Assembly: GCA_012861695.1 (NCBI GenBank)
Contig: JAAOOA010000122.1
Coordinates: 422,501 to 486,500, forward strand
Reading direction: 5' to 3'
From: Trematomus loennbergii
Lineage: Eukaryota; Chordata; Actinopteri; Perciformes; Nototheniidae
DNA length: 64,000 bases
The notes under the pieces were generated by a model. It was not told the origin of the DNA, ran no database searches, and was given only the letters and a program-made list of their open reading frames with translations. Position 1 is the first letter of the stretch; every line of letters begins with the position of its first letter. The translations under genes were made by a program, and so were the position numbers. Shown here one piece after another: positions 24,557 to 37,081 of this stretch.

Positions 24557-26589
24557 AGTCCCTGCATCTGTTGGAGAGCAGATTTGAACGAACATAAAAA
24601 CATCAACATTTTCTGATGATAAATCATATTCTAATGCTAAATCAGATTGAACCTTGTTAAAAGTCAACTAGGAAGGGTTCATTTGCAACCTGCAGTGTCG
24701 TTACCGCTACTCGTGGAATTAAGTGTGGAGGTAATCTGAGTCTGACTGCACCTTCAGCTGGAGCTTCACTGGATGAATCACTGCAGCTGTACACTCCTCT
24801 AACCTCCAGCAGGATTCCCGCTTGACTCAGCCTGCCTTGGATTTGCCTTTTTTTTTTTGCATCTGCGAAATCCTTCACTGCAGGCCTAAAAGTGTTTTAG
24901 GCCTTTAACGCGTTAGCACCTGTCCGCCACCATAGTTTATCTACTATTTCGCAGGCATCAACTAGAATCAGCTGTGATCCAAGCTGTGTGTGAGCAGTAA
25001 GGCAGCACAGTGAAGAATGTACTTTGCAAAGACACTATGATGACAGCAGATATCAGGAGAGGCTTGCTTTAAATGTTACTAAGACCAACTCTGAACTTCA
25101 TACGGGAAATAAATGCAACCCAACTTCAGTTAGCTGACTCATTGTCAGATGTGGAGTAGATGACCAGACGGAGAGCAACAGTTTTCTGAGGAAGTGCAGT
25201 TGTTTCTTGGTGTTTTTCAGAATTCCATGGCATTAGCATTAAATGTCAACCGACTGTTTCGTCTTAAGGTTAGTGTACTGTGTGTTTCCAGCTATCTGAG
25301 TGCGGGGGGATTAGTGAGTCCCCCCCACTGCTCGGATGTTTTCAGAGCTCCCTTTCAAAGAATCCTTTCCTGCTAAATCTATCGGTAGTGATTTGCTGTA
25401 ACTGCCCATAAACAGTTAAACTGAACTCTATATATGTACTGAAAACGTTGTTAGGATTGGCTGAACAGATTTTATAAGGAGGCAAAACAGCCATTAAACT
25501 CCCATAGAGAGGGGGACAGACTAAGCATTGCTGGAGGCTAGCAACCTCCATCTCTTTCCTTTTCTCCAATCCGTACGACCCCCAATCGACTAGAGATGTA
25601 CGTCAGAATCTGCGTGGAAAGGATTTTTTTTTTCCTTTTTCTTCTCGCCCACTGACTGTTATGATTCAACTCAGCCTTTAGAGCAGGGTTGGAAGAGAAG
25701 AGAAGAGCGTGGGCTTATCCTGCTTTCTCCCGGTGTCTCTCTCTCCATCTCGGCACCGGCTTCCCTTCTGCACGGAGCTGCTCTCTTTACTCAGAAATGT
25801 AATTCTAGGTTTGTACATGACTGTGAAGCCTACATACATACACACAGATAGAATGGAACAGCTCAGTGGTGGGATGTGTGAAGGAGGGGGGACCAAAACG
25901 ACCATCTGACTGTGAAACAAGCGTGAATCATATCTTTAACACCCATCTTCTCCTGTCAGATTCCTTACAAACTATGTAGACTGATTACTTCAGACTGCGT
26001 GAATAAGGGGTTATTTTTTACAGCGTTTCTGCATTAGTACACAATTCACACTAGAACAAGTTATCTATCTCAGAGGAGTTAAGATCTCGTGAATCTTAAT
26101 TGTGAATAAGGATTGTTGTCCATGCGTGTGTTCCGGTCTCAGATAGTTGGAAGCCAGGACTGACTCATATACAGACTGGAGATAATGTGGAGGAAAAGCC
26201 AGGATAACCAAATTGAGAAATAAATAAAGCAGAGTAATGGACAAGAAGCGTTGAGGCAGTTCTGGTGGATTGTGGTGGAACTTTGCTGACACACTGCAGC
26301 TTTTCTTTTGACATGGTTTCTAGACTTGGCTGGTGCATATCAGTTTACTTCAGCCTTGTTTGTTGGCACCAAAAGTCAGACTAGTATACATAGTGGTAAT
26401 CATCATGATTCAACACTTAGCTTCTGATGATTCACTGTGTGTCTCCCAAGGAGCTTGCCAAATGTTTAGGTTTATTCATGTTGAATTGGTATATACTGTA
26501 GCTATCTGATGAACTGTCGAGGACGTGAAGCATTTGTCGATCTTACAGGCACATTCTTATGGTATCTTCATCACAGAGTACTGATATGA
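24557..26589. other. no gene recognised
   Basis: No domain, splice-bounded exon or repeat terminus recognised on either strand over about 2 kb. The longest minus-strand frames (24657-24878, 25678-25920) show no family resemblance. Confidence 0.45.
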
Positions 26590-27153
26590 GGCGGCTGTGG
26601 CACAGTGGGCTGGTGCGCTGATCTTCAGACACAGAAAATACCGCATGATGTCATGCCGTACCCGGAACGAAATGGACCAATCCGTGGAGCCGTTACGTTA
26701 AGCCCCGCTGATTGGTCCAAATTGACCAATCCACGGACTTCCTCACACACAGGCAGCTCTGCTGATTTCTCCTCCCTCAACCTTTTTCTTACTCAATATC
26801 AAGCCACACTTATTGTTTTTACTTCGGCTGTGACTTTGTGTGTGCTCAGGATGAGTTTGGCTGTGTTTCGCTTTGTATCCTAAACAAGGAAACAACACCT
26901 CCACGGAGCTCAGCGCGATTCACAACGTCCCGACCAATCAGAGCACACTGTGCTCACAGGGCGGGTGGGGGCTGGAGCTTTGGAGCTACAACGAGCCGTT
27001 AAAGGCAGAGAGTGAAATTCAGTGAATACACAGTTTACAGAGATGCTGTATGAGAAACCAATGTGAGTTTGGAAAAATGCACAATATAAATCTATTCTAG
27101 TAGACCTCAACAATGGAATTATGATCAGTGGAAATGGCCATGACACCTCTCCT
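26590..27153. mobile_element. truncated TTAA element (AGGTCCCATG family), copy 2, with SINE-like edge
   Basis: From about 26641 the sequence matches 19506-20435 (ATGTCATGCC, ATGGACCAATCCGTGGAGC, AGAGATGCTGTATGAGAAAC, CTATTCTAGTAGACCTCAAC) and ends GGCCATGACACCTCTCCT before TTAA (27154-27157). The left terminus is absent. Just before it, 26590-26622 (GGCGGCTGTGGCACAGTGGG) resembles a tRNA-type SINE head. Confidence 0.65.
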
Positions 27154-27157
27154 TTAA

Positions 27158-28100
27158 GTGTTCTCCAAAAATGAATACGTGAAACCCGTCTTCATGCCGA
27201 TAGCAACAAACTTTGATGAAAGCTTCCCTATGCTAGTCCAAGTTGCTAAATACAATGGTAAATGGTGAATTGACGGCATTTATATAGAGTTTTCCTGTTT
27301 TTAATTACTTGATTCTATGGCACCTACAGTACAGAAATCCTACGTCTTAACCAACTCTGCAGCACGCACACACCTTTGATATACAAAGAGAACTGGATAC
27401 AGCAATGGAGGCCTGGCCCCGTTCATTCCTATCAAAGCTGCTCAGTAGTGCATGAAGCCAAATTGCCTGACTCTCAAGTAAAAAAACGTCCGGAGTTCTC
27501 TGGATCTTCCGCATCAATGGGGCCCAAAGAGCATGCAAATGTTCCTGAAGCCCCGCCTCCAATCCGCTTTGTTACAACTGGTCTCAGCTCAGTCAAATGA
27601 AAGAATTGAAAAGGAAAATTACTCTTTGAGGACCTAATGATTTAAATAAGTGTTCAGACTTTGAAGTCGATTCACCTCAAACCTCTCTTTAAGTCCATGG
27701 GAACAATTATTTTGGACCTAATGGCATCATGTGACTGACATGTAGGTTGCAATACCACCATTTGGCTACTACCAACATTTATCTCAACACCTGGTGCACT
27801 TTCATGGTGTTTGGCACATACCAGATGGATAAAATGTAGAAGCAGAATGGAAATTGAAAAACAGGCAGTGTGGCTGAGTAATACGAAATGACTACTCTCT
27901 ACTTCTATAAATGGTCCTTGGTAAATGGACTGCATTCATACAGTGTTTTTCCCGTCTTTACGAACCATCAAGTCAGTATTCACCCATTCACACACAACTA
28001 TACAAAGGTCTTTATCACAGCCAATTGTGGCATTTTACGGATTTTGTTGGTTCAAATGTGCATATTGAATATATTAACGAAACATAAACAGAAAATGTTA
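27158..28100. other. unclassified, probably repeat-derived
   Basis: At 27400-27560 phrases such as AAGCTGCTCAGTAGTGCATG and AAGCCCCGCCTCC look like an old DNA repeat, but no termini were found. No gene recognised. Confidence 0.35.
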
Positions 28101-28106
28101 GGGCAT

Positions 28107-28330
28107 ATCAGGTTCAGGTTCAGGTTCAGGTTATTTATTTGTACCCGTAGGTAGATTTTGTTTACAGAGAAAAAGACAAGGGATCTATCCTGACACACTC
28201 TAAAAACAAACACAAACACATCTCTAATAAAAGGACTAGTAAAAAGTACAAGTATACCCTGCTCAACCAAATCTCAAAATATTTCCAAAACATTTTAAGA
28301 AAGAAAACACTAGTACAAACATGGACAGAT
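28107..28330 (-). mobile_element. retroelement tail-like repeat with (CCTGAA)n
   Basis: Plus strand shows AGGTTCAGGTTCAGG followed by TTATTTATTTGTACC; the minus strand therefore reads GGTACAAATAAATAA followed by CCTGAACCTGAA, a pattern typical of LINE 3' ends. Confidence 0.45.
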
Positions 28331-29570
28331 ATGGGATTTGATGTCCATGCACACTCACCTCCTTTATATCCCCATCATTGTAGAATCGCGCTAACTGGAA
28401 GGCATTGACATCTCTGTAGAACTGCTCTCACATTAACTCCAGATGTCTAGGAAAAGACACACACAGACATACAGTTACAGAAGAGTAGATCATGTGAGCT
28501 GCATCAGTTGCCTTTTATTCATTTTTTATGAAAACAGTAACTGTTTTGAAGCCCAAATAGCAATGAAAAAAGCAAAAAACAAGGCGCATGAGTACTGTGA
28601 ACATATTGGAAGAAAGGTACTTCCTGCTTCATGGAGCTTCATGTACAGCAGCTTCTTCTACATTAAATATGGTCCACCATATGTGCATTCATAGTCAGGC
28701 TTACGAAATAGATTATATTGTGTTTAGCTGTAACTAATTGAAAGAGAGATGATAACATGCTAGTTTGTGTGGATGTTAAATATAAAACCTGATGTTTACA
28801 GGTTGGTTTGATGCTGATTCAGGTTTTTGAAGTGAAGGAACAAACCTTTGCTGGACTTAAAAGTATAATATATGATGGTATTAAACACCACTGTTTAGTT
28901 CCAATTATCTGATCAAAATAAGCACATTGCAAAAGCCACCCCCATCTTTATTTAAAAATGAAAGACATCAATTATTTCTTAACCTATATGCGTCTACTTT
29001 ACCATTCAGCCTTTACTGACTTCTAATTTCCAGTAATGGAGTCTGACATCAGCTGATGGCTAAACCTCCAACAGGCCTATAGATTCCTCCACAATGCCAT
29101 CAACAAGCGCGTTGACATCAGAACTGCTGACAACATCACTGTATGTAACATGTTAATCCACAGGGCTGCAACAGTGCAGCAAATCTCAAGCGACACATTT
29201 TGTGCTCGTGAGCAATTTTTACTGTCATGCATGTGATCAGCACATTATGGAAATATAAGAGGCGTATTATTGAGCTTAACCATGCACGTAAATTGCCTTA
29301 AAGCAGATGTTTGTAACTAAAATCAAACCGTTTTTGGTGTAAAGCATTGGTATTATATTATTATTATGAAGTACTTTAAATACTTTATTTGGTTGCTGTG
29401 TTAGTCCCTAAAAAATTACTTAGCAAGACACTGGTCATGGAGAAGGATGACTGGTGACGTGACACAATTATATATTTGATTATTTAGTTTGGAAAGAAGT
29501 ACAAAACCTTTTTTTCTTAATAGATTCTAGGAGTGGCTTCAGTTTGTTGAATAAGTGCAGGGTTAGATCA
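28331..29570. other. no gene recognised
   Basis: AT-rich DNA. The open frame at 28443-28694 (plus) has no recognised domain. Confidence 0.4.
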
Positions 29571-29578
29571 GTCAATAG

Positions 29579-29913
29579 TAGGGCTGTGCGATTATGGCAA
29601 AAATCATAATCACGATTATTTTGGTCAATAATTGATATCACGATTATTAAAAACGATTATCCATTTACTTTGAAAACATCCATTTATTGAAAAATAAAAT
29701 TGCAACAGTATGTTTTTAACAGTTGATTACCCTGAACTTAAAGTATAATTCACTGAAAAACCAATAAAAAAAAATATTAAAAAAAATAATAATTACATTT
29801 TTTTTTTTTTTTAATAAAAATAATAATCGTTTTATTTCGATTACGTTGTTTTCGTAATCGTTGCAAGCCAAAATCGTAATCGAGATTAAAATACGATTAA
29901 TTGCACAGCCCTA
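29579..29913. mobile_element. hAT MITE (TAGGGCTGTGCGATTA), copy 1, perfect 8-bp duplication
   Basis: Terminal inverted repeats TAGGGCTGTGCGATTATGG and TTAATTGCACAGCCCTA. Flanked by GTCAATAG at 29571-29578 and 29914-29921. 335 bp, very AT-rich with many ATAATCG motifs, no coding capacity. An 8-bp duplication and TAGGG-type ends fit hAT. Confidence 0.93.
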
Positions 29914-29921
29914 GTCAATAG

Positions 29922-30205
29922 TTTCTCAATTCTGAACATGTTGCAATGATGACTGTAGTCAGCAGAGCAGTGTGTGGGACATGCCACAATCACGTACATC
30001 CAATGAAAAAATAAGGTGTAAAATGAAGGAAACACATTTCAAGAGACTTATCATTGTACTGATATGTGTGTAAATGTTTGGCCTTTTATAATACCCCAGA
30101 GTTTCATTATTCTGCTACATTTTCATGATGACTGAGTGATTCTGATGGGGACACCAAAGTTACTTTATAGTGGTATTGACCCTGATATCAATATTGACCA
30201 GAAAT
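29922..30205. other. no gene recognised
   Basis: Single-copy-looking DNA between two hAT pieces. Confidence 0.4.
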
Positions 30206-30245
30206 AATCGTGATTATGATTTTTGCCATAATCGCACAGCCCTAG
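30206..30245. mobile_element. solo end of the TAGGGCTGTGCGATTA MITE
   Basis: ATAATCGTGATTATGATTTT then GCCATAATCGCACAGCCCTA is one terminus only; the rest of the element is absent. Confidence 0.75.
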
Positions 30246-33200
30246 CAGAGGGCCTTAAAAAGAATAGCTTTGTGGCCACAAACATGTAAGCGGCTCACAA
30301 AGATCAACACTTCAAAGAGTAAAACCAGATTCATGAATAGTTTCCAGGGTGTGTTCCCATTCTCACCAGAAAGATTAAAAGATTTCACAACATGTTTATA
30401 TGACGGATACAATCCTTAATAAAAGAAGAACTGGAGGGGCAGCATACCAACATGTTAAAATCAGAGAGTCGATCAAAGCAAGGCACAATGAAAGCTCAAA
30501 GATCAGGGAATCCCAAATGAAACAAGAGTTATATTTACGGTCAGTAGATTAAAACACAAAGTAAAGCAGCCTTGCCTTTCATAACAAAACTGAGTCACCT
30601 AAATTAGAGTTCAGGATTTTTTCTAAAGTCACCACTCTGAATCACAGCCAGTCCACCTCCACAGTCTACGCTGGTGGAAGTAATTATGTTTAATTTCATG
30701 CAACACAGTCACCTGGATGTCACCTTCGTCTCAGTGAGTATAACAAGGATTTGACTAAATTAAACCATGGTAGAAAATGTTTTTTTCTGCAGAGTTTTGA
30801 GAGATCAGACATTAACAATTGAAGATGGACAAGGAAAAGGACCGACCAAAAGGCATGAGTTGAGGAAAATACATTTCATATTTTCCATATTGTTAACCTG
30901 AATTGAAATGCAGTTGTTACCAGTTTTGTCACGTGTTTGCTAATTTTCGGTTGTTATGTTCTGGCGGGAAATAAACAGTGAGAATGAGGTACTGGGTCTT
31001 TTTCCTTCTTCTATTTTTTTTAAAGTTAAGGTCTTACTTCCTTCCTCTACCGCATTGAAGTTGTTAAAATATTTTCCTAGTTGTAGTCCGGCTGTTGTTG
31101 ACACACATGGTTAGCAAGCTAGCTGGAAGCTAATGTTATTAGCAACTCCGAATATTAGCATACCCAGCCGGAATTTGACCTTTAGCTAACTTCTTCTTCG
31201 CTGATCCGCCAGAATAAGGCAAACATTACTGTGTTAGTATTCTTCTCTTGCAGGTGAGCAGTCAGGACTTTATGAAACATTTAGCAGGAGGCTGTTCAGC
31301 TGTGGCTCCGTCAGCCATAAGAAATAGTGCTAGCTGCTTGGTGTAGACATCAGGAAACACACAGACACACACACCAGCAGCAGCAGGTGCTTAATTGTCT
31401 ACAGCAATATCTGCCTCCTCTGTTTCTCAGATTAATTTGTTAAGCGTCTCAGATTTGTCCCCTACCTGATGATGGGAAACGACACCCAGGGGCCCTTTTA
31501 AGATCTTTTTTTTTCTCTTTTGGAAACCTGATGAAGTTGTTGCCTGGAAACAGGCTCATTACAAAACATGCAGCTAATGCAGACCCAGAGTTAGAACGGC
31601 AGACGTGTGTTACGCCTATCTGGACCTCTGCTGAGTGATAAAAGGATCAGAGCTGCTGCACTTCAAACAGCTGACTGCAGGAAAGCTCTGCCATGCACAG
31701 CTCATTTACATATTAAAGCCATGCTTTGCTGTTACACTGTGGTTTTTTCTAAGCTTTTATCTACTTCAATTTAGGGTTAAGTGCAAACTGTGACAACAAA
31801 CCATTACATTTTGTAATGTGTGTAAAGTTTTAAATAGTATTCAAGGAAGTTTAAACTTGTCAAGGTGAGTATGCTTAAAAAGGGAGATATTGTTCACTTT
31901 TTCATGGATTTTCAACAAAAACATGTGTAGCCTACCCAGTGAGTCAAGAGACCCTCTCTTTTTATAAATCTATCAGCACTTATGTGAAACAATAACCTAG
32001 TCAGATGTGTTGCTTAATCTGATGATGGCTTCATGTTCCACACAAACAGCTGTAGGGAACATCCCTGCCCAGAGTACCTGCTGAATCTACCTGGCCGGCT
32101 GCCGTTCTTATATCCTCACTATCCAGGACATGGCAGCAGCAAAGCATGCTGGGTGTTATGTTGTTGGCTGAAATATGCAACAAAAAGCCGTCAATTTAGC
32201 ACTTCATCTGAAGAGGGGAAAACGGCAGATTCACTATGTTTCTTAGAAATCAAATCTCAGCACAACAACTGTTAACGTAAAAATTATGTATCTTTAGGCT
32301 TTAAATGCATAAATACTAAGCGAACATGATGTAATAGAGATACAGTATATAAGAGATAAAAGACATGATATTTTTGTTCCAATGAAATCAGTAAATTCTC
32401 CCTTCTTTGGATCAGATTCCCGCCGGAACATGTTGCTGTTTCCTGGTTTTTTGAGTGGGGCCTTTAAAACAGATAAGCGCGAAAAGGAAGCGTTTCAGAC
32501 ACAGAACGAATATATAATATATACATACATATATATATTATCCGAGATTAACATTATTTAGACCTTCAGCCGGCAACATGTGTCATTTACCTAGCCAAAG
32601 TTACCCGGCCGAAAATGAGAGGTTGATACCAGAGAGAGGAGAAATAATAATAATTTGTTAGCATCAGAGCTCATGCAAAGCTGTGTCTCTGCTAACAAAA
32701 CCAGCGCTCCCAAGTCATTTCACATATTCACACATTGTGCTTTCCCATTATGCAGCAAAATGGTGCAGATAAAAGCCAGCTGTCTTAAGGAGAGCAGTGA
32801 TGCAACACGAGCAGGATGAGCAGGATAAAACACAAAAGAGTTCACTTCAGGAAGGATTGACATTTGATCACCTTCATCTGAGAAGATACACATCTTTTCA
32901 AATGTCTGGATTAGCACTGATATGATCCTTGGGATCTGTTGGGATATTTCCAGTTTGTTCACAAATAGAAAATGAAGGATGTAAAATATGTAAAGTCATG
33001 ACTTATAATCTATGCCATCACTGCTGCTTGATCAGAAATATTCTGATCACTGCCTGCCACACATTCACACTCAACGATGTTGCAAAAACATCCTGAATCA
33101 AAGGGCACAACACGACCTTTGCATCTGTGCCGACTTTGGATAGACAAAGTATTATGGCCATGACAAAAGCACAGAAGACATTGTGAAGACTTTTAACTTT

Positions 33201-33255
33201 ATCCATGATTTTTTCTTTTAATGTTTATTTATTATCTTTTCTTTTAATGACTGAT
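30246..33255. other. no gene recognised
   Basis: About 3 kb with no recognised exon, repeat terminus or RNA gene. A short (AT)-rich run occurs at 32510-32545. Confidence 0.4.
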
Positions 33256-33259
33256 TTAA

Positions 33260-33370
33260 ATGCCATTTTTAAAATGTCTTCCATTTTTGTAAAGCACTTT
33301 GAATTACCTTGTGTTGAAAGGTGCTATATAAATAAACTTGCCTTGCCTTGCCTTGCCTTGCCTTGCCTTG
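33260..33370 (+). mobile_element. LINE 3' tail with (CCTTG)n
   Basis: AAAGCACTTTGAATTACCTT, GGTGCTATATAAATAAACTTG and then seven CCTTG units. This is the form of a fish LINE 3' end with a pentamer tail. No upstream reverse-transcriptase frame is visible, so it is a 5'-truncated insertion. Confidence 0.75.
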
Positions 33371-35050
33371 AAGTGATAAGCTAACAGAAAGCATTTATTA
33401 AGACAGCTTTCTCAGTCTGACTTTTTCCAGATAAACCCGACACGTTATGCTCATGTGAGACTGTCAAACGTTGGTTTTGGTTTTAAATAGTATTGAGGTT
33501 GGCAAAAAGCTTAGACTTGGGATTTTATCATTCTCATTTCATACTCAGAGGGAAATTAAATAGCAAACTTCCAAACTATGAACTATCCTTAAAAATACTA
33601 GTATTTATGTTACAATGATGCTGTAATCAAATCGTAATACTCTTTTTAATCACAATTTCAATAGGCCTAAACAGAAAACATTTATTTCTCGCCTCTAAGA
33701 CAAATCAAGGAAGGTCGTCACCTTAATGCAAAAATCATACATACAAAAATCAGATGTATAACACTGCCCAATGGCCTTGTCCAAGCAGAGATATCAAGTG
33801 ATAGGCATGGAATAGTTGAATACTCAATTCTGATTCGTTCTATTCATAGTAAAAATAATAATCAATAAATTAAATCATTGTTTTGGCCTGTTGGCCAGCA
33901 CAAGACAAAAGGAAATGTATGATTATGGTGTTGTGGTTTAATCCACATGACACAAACACAAAGGGTTGTCTGCAGAAACACACATTGATAGTTTAATCAT
34001 GCATGAAAGTGACCTTGCTCGGTTCAAGATGTTTTTGTGTTGTGTGTCTGAAGATTTTTTATGGTGTAGCAGGGAGGAATCTGCTTCATAAAAGGGGGGG
34101 GGGGGGTTCTGTTGTGAGTAGGTAGATGACTGCTACGCTTTTGGGAGCTAATCATCTGTGTGGTAATAATCCATTAAACCATTTTAATCCCTGCCCTCAG
34201 CCACAACATCAAGAGGAACCATTTCAACAAAAGCTCAAGAGCAAGAGACACAACACACCCTTACATATCCTGCAGGTTATGGAAGATGATACACTTTTTT
34301 ATTTCTGTCCTGCTTCAAATGTTGGCTGAGGGTTACTGTGGAAAAACACCCAAATATAATGTAGTGTTCAGCTTCTGTAGTTCCTGGTCCTTCTCTGTGG
34401 TCTAACGTCCCAGCAGATTGTTGCAAATTGTTAAATCAAAAGTATGTTTTATAATCCAAACAAATTAAACAAAAAGGCAGCTGGATTTATCTCTGCTATT
34501 CATACATATAAGATTATGCTGCATGTAGTTTCAAAGGTTTTTAAATAAAGTTTAGAATCAGTGGGAAAAGGTCATTTAAGGACAATTGAACATTTGTAAA
34601 GGTATTGTTCATCACTTGTCTTGTGGTGTGTGATGAATGACTTTTCAATCAATCCTTTATTTAAGTTTTCCTCAGAAACTCTGATGAGCCCAACAGGAGT
34701 CTCTTCAATGTGAGAGGTTGCTGACGTGCTTTAACTTAATTACATTGATCATGAGATGTCACAGGTATAACTACAATAAACAGATGAATGTGTTTGTACA
34801 ATACCTTCAGAATTTGGGTTGTACTCTATAATGAAACAAACATGTGGTAGAATAAGAAGATAAAACACACAGAGTAAGAATGGATTAATAACAGACTGCC
34901 TTTAACTGCTTATTCCTGTGCTTCCATTGTTTCTATCTCGCAAGGGCATTTACATATAGACAAACACACACACACACAAACACACACACAAATAACAAGG
35001 TCAAAACCAAGGATTTACACTACATATGTACAAACACATTGTTGTGTATC
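33371..35050. other. no gene recognised; short poly-G at 34086
   Basis: AT-rich DNA with a G13-type run at about 34094-34107 and a CA-rich stretch near 34965-34990. Nothing else recognised. Confidence 0.4.
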
Positions 35051-35059
35051 GTCAAATGT

Positions 35060-36093
35060 GTTACCTCTTGTCTTTCATTTCAGGCCCTGTTTCTTCCTCC
35101 CCTTGTGTGTTTTTCCCGCCATCATCAGTGTCTGCCCCGCCCCTGATTGTCTCCACCTGTTCCCACTCACCTCATGTTTAAATAGTCCTGTCTCTCCCCT
35201 GTCCTGTGTCAGTTCGTCTTGTTTGTTTCCCCGAATGGTCGTGCCAAGCCTCAGCTCAGAAAGGATCGCTTTCACTCATGTCAGGTTTTGTTATTTTAGA
35301 GATGTCCCGATCCGATCACGTGATCGGGGATCGGAGCCGATCACGTGATTTTCAAAAGATCGGAATCGGGAGAAAAAAATCGGGGATCGGGAATTTTTTT
35401 TTTTTTTTTTTTTTATAAAATCTTTTTTTTAAATTTAATGTTACAATACAAAAATGACCATGTTCAGTCTTAAAGTCATCCTGAGGCCTTAGTTTTGGTT
35501 GAAAATTACACAACATCATGTATGTGTTGCTTCTTTTGAGCTTGTTTTCATAGACCTGGTTGCTTATTTCTCTCAAATCTGGCAACAGAGTGGGCAGGGC
35601 GCAGTGTCTAAAGTAGCAGTAAGCTAACGAGAGGCTACGTTCAGCTGGTGACTCGGGAGTCGGGACAGAGAAAATGTCAGGAGTTTGGAAGTATTATAAA
35701 TTGAAAGCGAAGGCAGTGTAACAGCCAGATGCAATGGTTGCAAGGCGGAGGTTCCGCTTTTTTCTCTTAATGCATTGCATAAAGATCGGATCGGGAAAAA
35801 TCGGTATCGGCAGATTGTCAAAATCAAATGATCGGAATCGGAGGAGCAAAAAAAGGTGATCGGGACATCCCTAGTTATTTTGTTTATTTTTTGTTGGCTT
35901 AAGTTTTTATTAAGTCCTCTTTTTGTTACGCTAGTTTTTTCCTCCTTGTGAGCGCATTTTGTTATTTCCACCACCTACTCTGTTAAAAGGAATTACCTGA
36001 ACTGTGAAAATACATTTAAAAAATTGTATCCAAGACTTTGTCTCTGGGTGGTGCATTTGGGTTCATCAGTTTGTGTCGAGGTCCTGACACACA
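35060..36093 (+). mobile_element. LTR-like repeat interrupted by a hAT element
   Basis: Outside 35290-35881 the sequence reads TTTCTTCCTCCCCTTGTG, CTGCCCCGCCCCTGATTG, CTCATGTTTAAATAGTCCTG (TATA-like), then TTGTCTCTGGGTGGTGCATTTG and GAGGTCCTGACA. A TG...CA layout with TATA-like and AT-rich signals suggests a solo LTR or retroelement end. I saw no matching LTR partner or duplication. Confidence 0.4.
35298..35873. mobile_element. hAT element (GATGTCCCGATC ends), 8-bp duplication
   Basis: Left end AGAGATGTCCCGATCCGATC, right end GATCGGGACATCCCTA. GTTATTTT flanks both sides (35290-35297 and 35874-35881). The left end appears to have lost one T relative to TAGGGATG. Non-coding; contains a T20-like run at 35393-35414. 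Confidence 0.88.
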
Positions 36094-36595
36094 TGCAGTA
36101 GTGGGTGTAAGAGATTCATTCCTGTATTAGTAATACAGTAATTGTTAGGGCGGCAGATTAGTCTGCAGATTATTTAAACCTATAACATAGCATTTCATAA
36201 TCAGAAAGGCCAATTACTATTATCCAAAGTGCAAATTGACATATTCACATCCCTTGTTTGAATGGGAATCTGTCCGTAACTCAAAGATATTCAGTTGATT
36301 TATGGGAAATAAACAAATACAGCACATTTTCACATTAAAAAAGCATGAACTGTGTTTTGTTCAGCAGCATAATCTCCACATATTAACACCACTTTTATGA
36401 TTTTTGAAGTGTAAATGTTATTGCCAGTAAGAAAAGCTAATGTTAGGCTATAAAGGAACTTCATCACGATCGCATGACTTCACATCGCAACCGCTAAGCT
36501 AAAGGCGGCTAATGTTTGGCGTGATGTCATTTAGTAGTCTTATTTAGACAACCGCCTTTTTTTATGACAGACAGAAGCTTCAGACATTCAGCAGT
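36094..36595. repeat. dispersed repeat (TTAGCCGCCTTTAGCTTAGCGG family), copy 3, reversed
   Basis: CCGCTAAGCTAAAGGCGGCT followed by AATGTTTGGC at about 36490-36520 is the reverse complement of the motif at about 8047 and 22813. The preceding 300 bases are unrecognised. Confidence 0.55.
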
Positions 36596-36599
36596 CTAT

Positions 36600-37081
36600 C
36601 TACACTCTCTCCCCTCTCCCTCTCCCTCTCTCCCTCTCTCTCTCCTGACAGCCCGTCAGTATCTCATGCAGCTCGCTAATCCAGTAATGAGTGACCCGAC
36701 AGTGAAGAATAACATATTTATAATTATAATAGTTTAGCTTGTTCCAGAGGTAGATAAAATAGCTAAGTGTATTAGGTCTAACTCTTAGTGCGTGTTTTGC
36801 ACCGCTCACCGGTTCGTCACAGGCAGCGGGCAGAGCTGCAGGATTTCTGCTTCACACACGTTGCATTCCGCTATTTATTGTCTTTTTCGGACACCTTAAA
36901 ATACTGCCAGACTGGTGAAGCCATTTGGCGAGCTTGTTTTGCCGCGCACAGAGAAAAGTGTCATGTATTTGACGTCTTGTGATCGGCTCTCCTTATCGGC
37001 CTTTATAGAGAGCACCGATCACACTATTAAGAGTGAATATCGGCCGATAATGATCGGCGGCCGATCGATCGGAGCATCCCT
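36600..37081 (+). mobile_element. 5'-truncated hAT element (GATCGGAGCATCCCTA family)
   Basis: Matches the outer parts of 37195-40445 (CTCATGCAGCTC, CAGTAATGAGTGACCCGACA, AGCTTGTTCCAGAGGTAGAT, CTGCAGGATTTCTGCTTCAC, GCTATTTATTGTCTTTTTCGG) and ends GATCGGAGCATCCCTA. The left terminus is missing. Confidence 0.8.

Noticed and set aside
32510..32545. AT-rich run as a promoter or origin
   Set aside because: A short TATATA-type simple repeat with no neighbouring gene or other signal.
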